From positions 70,852 to 77,520 of the forward strand of contig CAJTPC010000003.1 in the NCBI GenBank assembly GCA_910578245.1: DNA of 6,669 bases, given 5' to 3'. The notes beneath the pieces are model-generated. The model worked only from the letters and a program-made list of their open reading frames with translations, was not told the origin of the DNA and searched no databases. Below, piece after piece: positions 1 through 3,692 of this stretch; position 1 is the stretch's first letter, and each line of letters opens with the position of its first letter. This DNA comes from an uncultured Christensenella sp. (lineage in GTDB: Bacteria; Bacillota; Clostridia; Christensenellales; UBA3700). Made by a program: the position numbers and the translations under genes.

Positions 1-3
1 GTT

Positions 4-9
4 GGAGAG
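4..9 (+). promoter_or_regulatory. Ribosome binding site that decides the first gene's start
   Basis: GGAGAG lies 4 bases upstream of the ATG at 14. An in-frame TTG at 2 would overlap this site, so the ATG is the better start. The window edge hides anything further upstream. Confidence 0.6.
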
Positions 10-13
10 CGTT

Positions 14-1114
14 ATGGAAAACAGTAGATTTAAGCTGACTTACGAATTGCCGGACTATGGCAAATTGCTATTTGACTTTGACGGAAATTTGAACGGACTT
101 GAGATGTCTAAGCAAAGGCGCAAGGCAATGTTTAGGAGCGTTGGGTTCTATTATTTGATTACGCCGGTATTTGTGATGGTCGTTTGGTTCATAGCAAGTC
201 TGATAATCAATTCAATTAAGTACGGCTTTCTAAAATCCGTGGGCTTGCATGCAAGCGGTTTTTTTGCATTGTTTGTAATGAGCTTGATATTGTTGCTGTC
301 CGCGTTTGGCGGTTGGGGCAAGTTCATGCGTTGGGCAGGTAGACGCAATCTCGCCGACATAAAGGGCTTTAATCAAAACGAAAGGGAGCGAGAAGAAGTC
401 AGTCAATCTAGACATCATTCAATACAAATTTATGAAGAGTATTTAGTGGTCACCAATTTCGGTTGGGCGCAAGCGTATTACTTGGACAAAGTAGCGCAAG
501 TAATATTGGAAAGCGCCGATAAGTTTCACACGATATACAAAGTGAAATTTATATCTGTTGACGGCGAAGAAGTCAAGTCTTACGTTCAAATACCGCGTGA
601 AAAGACTATTATTATTCAGCTTAAAAAGATATTTGGCGAAAAACTAAAAATCAAGAACGCAGGTCAGACTAAGAAGACGGCTGTTTTGCGCCGAAACAAG
701 TCAATAGGCTCTCTTATCGGATTGACTCTCTTTGTATCGATACCTATATTGGCAGGCATTGGCGTAATACTTATGCACTTCTACGTAGCGCCGTCTATAC
801 CTGCTGTCTTAGGAGTATTCTTTATTTTCGGCGGTTGCATAGCGTTGTGCGGAGTATACGACTTTGTTCCCGCGCTAAAGGACGTGTTGGTTCCTATATT
901 GTTTGGTTCGGTATTTTTATTTTTCCCTATGTCGATAATTCAAGTAATAATCGAACATAGCAATGCGGGGCTTACGCTTAAGCAAATGTTTGGAATTTTC
1001 CATCCAATCAGCGTGGCAGTCTTTTTCTTTGGATGGTTGGGATTGTTGTGTATATTTGTTGGTATAAAGAACTTAATAGATTATATTCGTTATAGAGATA
1101 AAAAAGAGAAATAA
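14..1114 (+). CDS. Multi-pass membrane protein of unknown function
   Basis: I do not recognise a named family. From the ATG at 14 the protein has 366 residues. It shows two hydrophobic segments (about residues 46-67 and 81-101), then a charged soluble stretch (about 102-228), then four more hydrophobic segments (about 230-257, 262-283, 291-312 and 331-352), and a lysine-rich tail. The soluble part has alternating strand-like segments (IQIYEEYLVVTNF, YKVKFISVDGEEV) and a closing helix, reminiscent of the PH-like YcxB-type domain found in Firmicutes membrane proteins; that match is tentative. No signal peptide beyond the first membrane segment and no catalytic motif is visible. The stop is 24 bases before the Nudix gene and no terminator lies between them, so the two are probably co-transcribed. 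The promoter lies outside the window. Confidence 0.85.
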   Translation: MENSRFKLTYELPDYGKLLFDFDGNLNGLEMSKQRRKAMFRSVGFYYLITPVFVMVVWFIASLIINSIKYGFLKSVGLHASGFFALFVMSLILLLSAFGGWGKFMRWAGRRNLADIKGFNQNEREREEVSQSRHHSIQIYEEYLVVTNFGWAQAYYLDKVAQVILESADKFHTIYKVKFISVDGEEVKSYVQIPREKTIIIQLKKIFGEKLKIKNAGQTKKTAVLRRNKSIGSLIGLTLFVSIPILAGIGVILMHFYVAPSIPAVLGVFFIFGGCIALCGVYDFVPALKDVLVPILFGSVFLFFPMSIIQVIIEHSNAGLTLKQMFGIFHPISVAVFFFGWLGLLCIFVGIKNLIDYIRYRDKKEK

Positions 1115-1138
1115 CGCAATATCTGTATAGGAGATATT

Positions 1139-1672
1139 ATGAACTGCGAAGAAAAGACCAAAAAGCAAAATTTGATTTACAAGGGCAGAATACTTTCGCT
1201 ATACAATGACGAAGTAGTGTTGGCGGACGGTAGTGAGAGCCAAAGAGAATACGTACATCACAATGGCGGTAGCAGTGTGCTTGCAGTAGATAAAGATGGA
1301 TACGTATATCTAGTCGAGCAGTTTAGGTATCCATATAGAGAAATGCTTTTGGAGATTCCGGCAGGCAAGCTGGAAGAAGGCGAGAGCGCTTACGACTGCG
1401 CCATTAGAGAACTTAAAGAAGAAGTCGGTCTTACAGCCGACAGTTTGATAGACTTGGGGCTAATATATCCAAGTCCGGGGTATACCGATGAGCCTTTGCA
1501 TATCTTCCTTGCCACGGAGTTTACAGTCGGCGAAAATCACCTTGACGATCATGAACTTCTCAACGTTAAGAAGATTAAGTTTGACGAGGCTTTGCAAATG
1601 GTGGAGAGTAATCAAATTAAAGACGCTAAGACGGTGACAGCAATTTTGCGTTATGCCGTGTCGCTTTTGTAA
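1139..1672 (+). CDS. nudF: Nudix hydrolase, ADP-ribose pyrophosphatase type
   Basis: A 177-residue cytosolic Nudix enzyme. Family knowledge: such proteins hydrolyse ADP-ribose (and sometimes other ADP-sugars) to AMP and ribose 5-phosphate using Mg2+. The Nudix box is complete at residues 76-98 (G76, five residues, E82, seven residues, REL at 90-92, E94, E95, G97, L98), with E94/E95 as metal ligands. The IPAGK lead-in and the downstream SPGYTDE (residues 112-118) are the usual hallmarks of the ADP-ribose pyrophosphatase subgroup rather than of MutT. Length and the N-terminal strand region (VYKGRILSLY-like) fit NudF/YqkG proteins. AGGAG at 1129-1133 sits 5 bases before the ATG. The gene is second in an apparent operon with the membrane protein and is followed at once by a terminator. 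The substrate is inferred from motifs, not proven. Confidence 0.93.
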   Translation: MNCEEKTKKQNLIYKGRILSLYNDEVVLADGSESQREYVHHNGGSSVLAVDKDGYVYLVEQFRYPYREMLLEIPAGKLEEGESAYDCAIRELKEEVGLTADSLIDLGLIYPSPGYTDEPLHIFLATEFTVGENHLDDHELLNVKKIKFDEALQMVESNQIKDAKTVTAILRYAVSLL

Positions 1673-1696
1673 GAAAGTTCATAAGTAAAAAAAAGG

Positions 1697-1729
1697 ACCT
1701 CACGCCCAATGGGTGTGAGGTGAATTTTT
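1697..1729 (+). terminator. Rho-independent terminator after the Nudix gene (hairpin family copy 1)
   Basis: ACCTCACGCCC (1697-1707) pairs with GGGTGTGAGGT (1711-1721): 11 pairs, one of them G-T, around an AAT loop, followed by GAATTTTT to 1729. An A-run just upstream (1687-1694) could let it act on the opposite strand too. The identical 25-base hairpin recurs at 3639-3663, and degenerate copies lie at 1842 and 2346. Confidence 0.85.
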
Positions 1730-1731
1730 GA

Positions 1732-1768
1732 GTAATGCGAGAGTTGGTGGAGTAGGCTCTTGTATTAC
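1732..1768. repeat. 12-bp stem hairpin with 13-base loop, part of the repeat mosaic
   Basis: GTAATGCGAGAG (1732-1743) pairs along its full length with CTCTTGTATTAC (1757-1768), allowing two G-T pairs, around the loop TTGGTGGAGTAGG. The left arm and loop recur at 1876-1902 with one loop difference, but the right arm is absent there because the MITE-like element begins. A degenerate copy lies at about 2381-2407. No T-run follows, so it is more likely a mobile repeat component than a terminator. Confidence 0.65.
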
Positions 1769-1796
1769 GTCATTTCGACCGTAGTGGAGAAATCTC
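1769..1796 (+). repeat. GTCATTTCGA-type interspersed repeat, copy 1
   Basis: A 28-base sequence starting GTCATTTCGACCGTAGTGG and ending GAAATCTC. The same 28 bases are repeated exactly at 2092-2119, and a longer variant lies at 2263-2299. Short intergenic repeats of this GTCATT.CGA...GAAATCTC style are known from many bacterial genomes; their function is not established. Confidence 0.8.
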
Positions 1797-1841
1797 AACC
1801 GATTTATCATGCTCTTCCTTTAAGAGGGATAGTTTTATACA

Positions 1842-1866
1842 ACCTCACACCTGATGGGCGTGAGGT
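1842..1866. repeat. 25-base hairpin family, copy 2 (degenerate)
   Basis: ACCTCACACCT and GGGCGTGAGGT flank a GAT loop. One A-C mismatch and one G-T pair weaken the stem, and no T-run follows. It is not next to a gene end, so it probably sits here as part of the repeat unit rather than as a working terminator. Confidence 0.7.
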
Positions 1867-1896
1867 AAATGTTGTTGTAATGCGAGAGTTGGTAGA

Positions 1897-2025
1897 GTAG
1901 GCTTATAAGTGGAATTTGCATTTAGTACTAGTATATTTTTTAGCGATACTAAATCTAAATTCGTAAGTTGGTAGCCCCAAAAACTATAAATGTACATAAA
2001 TTGCAAATACCACTTAACGCCTTAC
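1897..2025 (+). mobile_element. MITE-like element, copy 1
   Basis: A roughly 129-base non-coding element with long imperfect terminal inverted repeats. The left end (1897-1928) reads GTAGGC, TTATAAGTGG, AATTTGCATTTAGTAC; the complement of the right end (1992-2025) reads GTAAGGCG, TTAAGTGG, TATTTGCAATTTATGTAC. A second copy in opposite orientation is at 3469-3595; by hand alignment they differ by 15 substitutions and two one-base gaps over 129 columns. There is no transposase in the window, so it would depend on an enzyme encoded elsewhere. The exact ends are uncertain: GGCTT at 1900-1904 and 2030-2034 could be a 5-base target duplication, which would shift the boundaries by a few bases. Confidence 0.65.
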
Positions 2026-2055
2026 AACTGGCTTTTATGTTTTAATCGGATAAAG

Positions 2056-2080
2056 ACCTTTCGACTACGCTCAAGGTGAC
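2056..2080 (-). repeat. GTCACCTTGAGCGTAG-type interspersed repeat
   Basis: On the minus strand it reads GTCACCTTGAGCGTAGTCGA followed by AAGGT. It is related to the GTCATTTCGACCGTAG family but in opposite orientation. A longer copy with about ten extra internal bases lies at 2434-2468, and both are preceded by the shared GTTTTAAT(C/T)GGATAAAG segment. Confidence 0.7.
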
Positions 2081-2091
2081 AAAATCAGAAC

Positions 2092-2174
2092 GTCATTTCG
2101 ACCGTAGTGGAGAAATCTCTACAGTATTAATCAGTAGAGATATTTCGACTTCACTTCGTTTCGCTCAATATGAC
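2092..2174. repeat. 83-base inverted-repeat element with GTCAT...ATGAC ends
   Basis: The left half is an exact 28-base copy of the repeat at 1769. The right half is a related repeat in reverse. The two meet as ATCTCTAC (2115-2122) and GTAGAGAT (2134-2141) around an 11-base loop, so the whole could fold into one long imperfect hairpin. This resembles a small palindromic mobile unit built from two head-to-head repeats. Confidence 0.7.
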
Positions 2175-2201
2175 ATTGAAATGTGCTTTTGATAAGCCTA
2201 T

Positions 2202-2299
2202 GTCACATCAACTGAAACTAACGTCATTATGACCAACGATATGTCATTTCAACCAACATTATGTCATTTCGACTGTAGCGAAGCGAAATGGAGAAATCT
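2202..2299 (+). repeat. Tandem GTCA-headed units with about 20-base period
   Basis: Successive units start with GTCA at 2202, 2223, 2243 and 2263, giving spacings of 21, 20 and 20 bases: GTCACATCAACTG, GTCATTATGACCAACGATAT, GTCATTTCAACCAACATTAT and then the full repeat GTCATTTCGACTGTAGCG running to 2299. The first units look like truncated heads of the interspersed repeat. Confidence 0.6.
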
Positions 2300-2468
2300 A
2301 AACCGATTTATCTTACTATTCCTTTAAGTGGGAAAGTATTATATAACCTCACATCTAATGGGTGTGAGGTGGACGTTAGTGTTATGCGTGATTTGGTGAA
2401 ATAGGCTTCTCTTTAAGTTTTAATTGGATAAAGACCTTTCGACTGCGTTGCACTCCGCTCAAGGTGAC
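2263..2468 (+). repeat. Composite repeat unit 2 (uninterrupted)
   Basis: It has the same part order as unit 1: GTCATTTCGACTGTAG, GAGAAATCT, CCGATTTATC, TTCCTTTAAG, the 25-base hairpin (2346-2370), a degenerate GTTATGCGTGATTTGGTG, ATAGGCTT, GTTTTAATTGGATAAAG, CCTTTCGACTGCG and CTCAAGGTGAC. It acts as an empty-site comparison for the MITE-like insertion in unit 1. It ends 13 bases before the stop codon of the first repressor gene. Confidence 0.6.
2346..2370. repeat. 25-base hairpin family, copy 3
   Basis: ACCTCACATCT pairs with GGGTGTGAGGT around an AAT loop: 11 pairs, two of them G-T. No T-run follows on the plus strand. It lies downstream of the repressor genes on the minus strand but about 110 bases past the stop codon, so a terminator role is possible yet unproven. 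Confidence 0.65.
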
Positions 2469-2481
2469 GTTGAAATCTATG

Positions 2482-2688
2482 TTAAAAGTCGCTTTCACCT
2501 AATAGATAGTCAGTAGTAACTTCAAAAAATCTTGCTAGAGTAATAATTACCGATGCGCTAGGAGTACGTTTTCCATTTTCATAATCACTAATAGCGCTTC
2601 TACTAAGTCCTGTAGCTATTTCAAGTTGGTCTAAGGTTAATCCTTTTTCTTTACGTAATTCCTTTAATCTTTCTGTAAATACTTCCAT
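2482..2688 (-). CDS. XRE/Cro-type HTH repressor B (68 aa)
   Basis: A stand-alone Cro/C1-type helix-turn-helix DNA-binding protein of 68 residues with no extra domain. The HTH spans about residues 17-38 (LTLDQLEIATGL, turn, SRSAISDYENG), with the recognition helix near SRSAISDYE. The C-terminal LARFFEVTTDYLLGESDF is the usual fifth helix and tail. I chose the ATG at 2688 because it gives the same length and N-terminus (ME.F..RLKELR) as the neighbouring paralogue; a longer TTG start at 2724 would fall in the likely -35 box. 45 of 68 residues match the paralogue, with the last 18 identical, while the recognition helix differs (R30, S31, D35, Y36). No Shine-Dalgarno precedes the ATG. Probably a transcriptional repressor acting in the same module. 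Confidence 0.88.
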   Translation of the reverse strand: MEVFTERLKELRKEKGLTLDQLEIATGLSRSAISDYENGKRTPSASVIITLARFFEVTTDYLLGESDF

Positions 2689-2694
2689 ACTTAT

Positions 2695-2724
2695 ATTATC
2701 CACTATAGCGGAAATTATTATCAA
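2695..2724 (-). promoter_or_regulatory. Candidate promoter and dyad for repressor B
   Basis: On the minus strand TTGATA (2719-2724) and GATAAT (2695-2700) are separated by 18 bases, which would start transcription at or next to the ATG at 2688. A 14-base dyad TCCACTATAGCGGA (2699-2712, one mismatched pair) lies between the boxes. The layout matches that upstream of repressor A base for base in length, suggesting joint duplication. No start site data exist, so this is inference. Confidence 0.4.
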
Positions 2725-2738
2725 AAATCATTAACTGC

Positions 2739-2945
2739 TTAAAAATCGCTTTCACCTAAAAGGTAGTCAGTAGTAACTTCAAAAAATCTTGCAAGTATAA
2801 CTACTGCTTTAGCGTTGGGAATTCGTTCACCATTCTCCCAATAGCTAATAGCAGTAGTGCTAATTTTTGTTGCTTTAGCAAGTTGAGCTTGCGTAAGTCC
2901 GTTTTCTGTTCTCAACTCTTTTAATCTTTTAATAAATTTTTCCAT
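2739..2945 (-). CDS. XRE/Cro-type HTH repressor A (68 aa)
   Basis: A 68-residue Cro/C1-type HTH protein. The HTH covers about residues 17-38 (LTQAQLAKATKI, turn, STTAISYWENG), with the recognition helix STTAISYWE (T30, T31, Y35, W36, unlike its paralogue). The C-terminal tail is identical to that of repressor B. It is transcribed away from the small gene at 3066, with a 120-base spacer carrying three matching dyads, one of them over its own likely promoter, so self-repression and control of the divergent gene are likely. The start at 2945 is the only sensible ATG; no clear Shine-Dalgarno precedes it. The stop is 50 bases before the start of repressor B. Such regulators are common in prophage and mobile-element switches, but no phage gene is present here. 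Confidence 0.9.
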   Translation of the reverse strand: MEKFIKRLKELRTENGLTQAQLAKATKISTTAISYWENGERIPNAKAVVILARFFEVTTDYLLGESDF

Positions 2946-2951
2946 AATATT

Positions 2952-2981
2952 ATTATTTCACAAATGTGAAAACTTTTGCAA
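2952..2981 (-). promoter_or_regulatory. Candidate promoter of repressor A
   Basis: On the minus strand TTGCAA (2976-2981) and AATAAT (2952-2957) are 18 bases apart. The -10 box ends 6 bases before the ATG, so the transcript would be leaderless or nearly so, which fits the missing ribosome site. Operator O1 fills most of the spacer. The boxes are weak matches, so confidence is limited. Confidence 0.4.
2957..2970. promoter_or_regulatory. Operator O1
   Basis: TTCACA-AA-TGTGAA is a perfect 6+2+6 dyad. It lies between the likely -35 and -10 boxes of repressor A, the expected position for autoregulation. Confidence 0.7.
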
Positions 2982-2985
2982 TAAC

Positions 2986-2999
2986 TTCCCAATTGTGAA
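2986..2999. promoter_or_regulatory. Operator O2 (hybrid half-sites)
   Basis: TTCCCA-AT-TGTGAA has one half like O3 (TTCCCA) and the other half like O1 (TGTGAA), so one base pair breaks the symmetry. Its centre is 29 bases from the centres of both O1 and O3. Confidence 0.65.
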
Positions 3000-3007
3000 G
3001 AAAATAC

Positions 3008-3036
3008 TTGACATTTCCCATTTGGGAAGATATAAT
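3008..3036 (+). promoter_or_regulatory. Consensus sigma-A promoter for the 100-aa gene
   Basis: TTGACA (3008-3013), a 17-base spacer and TATAAT (3031-3036) form a perfect consensus promoter. Transcription should begin near 3043, giving a leader of about 23 bases with AAGGAG at 3054-3059, 6 bases before the ATG. A promoter this strong with an operator in its spacer suggests a tightly held gene with high output when released. Confidence 0.85.
3015..3028. promoter_or_regulatory. Operator O3
   Basis: TTCCCA-TT-TGGGAA is a perfect 6+2+6 dyad lying wholly in the spacer between the -35 (3008-3013) and -10 (3031-3036) of the promoter for the gene at 3066. A protein bound here would block RNA polymerase. 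Confidence 0.75.
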
Positions 3037-3065
3037 AAATAAAAACGTAGATTAAGGAGCAAAAA

Positions 3066-3368
3066 ATGTTTAATTCACATATTATACGCGTATTTCTTGA
3101 TAGCGCAAGAGAAGGAGAGAGATTTAAGATAGACAAATGCAAGTTTGAAAAGGAATTGGGAGTAGCGTTTAAGTTGGAAGATACGTTGATAAAGAAGTTT
3201 AATGGCGATAAAGAATTAATTGATTTATATTATGAAGTAGATAGGGCTAATTATGACTGTCATTATGCGGAACTCAGAGAAACGTTTAGACAAGCTTTTA
3301 TTTTAGGCGCGCAAGTAACCATGGAGATATTTGGCGTAGAAGCAGATGAAAAAGTTGAAGACTTATGA
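3066..3368 (+). CDS. Small protein of unknown function under repressor control (100 aa)
   Basis: I cannot assign a function. The protein is soluble, highly charged and predicted mostly helical, with no membrane segment, cysteine pair or catalytic motif; the end reads FRQAFILGAQVTMEIFG followed by an acidic tail. The pattern of a short charged start, a middle helix and an F..(A/G)F.LGA....E(V/I)F ending recalls the small DUF6809-type proteins of Firmicutes, but this is from memory and weak. It has a consensus promoter and an ideal ribosome site (AAGGAG, 6-base spacing), so it is very likely expressed. It stands divergent from two XRE repressors and is the obvious target of operator O3. Possible roles include a phage/mobile-element early protein, a toxin-like or antirepressor protein, or a host modulator; none is shown. 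No clear terminator follows. Confidence 0.8.
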   Translation: MFNSHIIRVFLDSAREGERFKIDKCKFEKELGVAFKLEDTLIKKFNGDKELIDLYYEVDRANYDCHYAELRETFRQAFILGAQVTMEIFGVEADEKVEDL

Positions 3369-3468
3369 GAATTATTAAATATAGGTAACTTCGACCAAGG
3401 CATTTCAATGTCAAGCGACTTTGCTTGAACAATAAAACAAATTCTAACGCTTACTAGTAAGGCGGGTG
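3369..3468. other. Short gene-free stretch before the second MITE-like copy
   Basis: The stretch contains a small 6-base-stem hairpin (TCAAGC...GCTTGA, 3412-3429 region) and the palindrome TTACTAGTAA (3451-3460) flanked by CGC and GGCG, close to the edge of the MITE-like copy. No T-run follows either, so neither is a convincing terminator. Confidence 0.4.
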
Positions 3469-3595
3469 GTAGGCGTAAGTGTGATTTGCAATTTACGTAC
3501 ATTTATAGTTTTTGGTTCAACCGACTTGCGACATTAGATAGAGAATCGCTAAAAAATATATTAGTACTAAATGCAAATTACACTTATAAGCCTAC
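3469..3595 (-). mobile_element. MITE-like element, copy 2 (inverted)
   Basis: This is the reverse-orientation copy of the element at 1897-2025. Its terminal inverted repeats are at 3469-3500 and 3564-3595, both starting GTAGGC from the outside. It is non-coding; any reading frame across it is incidental. It lies between the 100-aa gene and the terminator of the SDR operon. No clear target duplication is visible around this copy. Confidence 0.65.
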
Positions 3596-3630
3596 GTATA
3601 CTAAATATATACCGACCACGAAAACTCTCA

Positions 3631-3663
3631 AAATAAAAACCTCACGCCCAATGGGTGTGAGGT
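3631..3663 (-). terminator. Terminator of the SDR operon (hairpin family copy 4)
   Basis: The hairpin 3639-3663 is identical in sequence to the one after the Nudix gene (1697-1721). Read on the minus strand it is followed by TTTTATTT (3631-3638), a good terminator tail, and it lies 29 bases past the stop codon of the second SDR gene. Confidence 0.8.
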
Positions 3664-3692
3664 TTCCATATTTCATATTCAATACAATTAGC

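Larger units (their letters stand above)
1769..2080 (+). repeat. Composite repeat unit 1, interrupted by the MITE-like element
   Basis: This begins with GTCATTTCGA, continues through CCGATTTATC, TTCCTTTAAG, the 25-base hairpin (1842-1866) and the GTAATGCGAGAG segment, is interrupted from about 1897-1905 to about 2025-2029, and resumes as GGCTTTTATGTTTTAATCGG then GATAAAGACCTTTCGACTACG, ending CTCAAGGTGAC. Unit 2 (2263-2468) has the same parts in the same order without the interruption. The ends GTCA...TGAC are inverted relative to each other. Confidence 0.6.
1673..2481. other. Gene-free mosaic of nested repeats
   Basis: About 0.8 kb between the Nudix gene and the first repressor gene holds no convincing coding sequence. 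It contains three copies of the 25-base hairpin, several GTCATTTCGA-type repeats in both orientations, a short tandem array and one MITE-like element, each listed separately. Its layout can be read as two related units (1769-2080 and 2263-2468), the first interrupted by the MITE-like element. Confidence 0.8.

Noticed and set aside
1769..2299. CRISPR array suggested by repeated GTCATTTCGA sequences
   Set aside because: The copies are irregularly spaced, occur in both orientations and vary in length, the tandem part has no spacers, and no cas genes are present. They fit interspersed intergenic repeats.
2689..2724. Longer TTG-start form of repressor B (80 residues)
   Set aside because: The extra 12 residues have no counterpart in the paralogue, there is no ribosome site, and the DNA aligns with the non-coding promoter region of repressor A.
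2921..3142. Minus-strand frame of 73 codons across the divergent spacer
   Set aside because: It covers the operators and the consensus promoter and overlaps the starts of two better genes on either side.
2482..3368. Classical toxin-antitoxin operon
   Set aside because: The small gene is divergent from, not co-transcribed with, the HTH genes, and shows no RelE, HigB, HipA or similar toxin motif. A guarded effector remains possible but cannot be called a toxin-antitoxin pair.
3412..3464. Terminator for the 100-aa gene
   Set aside because: The small hairpin and the TTACTAGTAA palindrome have weak stems and no following T-run on the plus strand.
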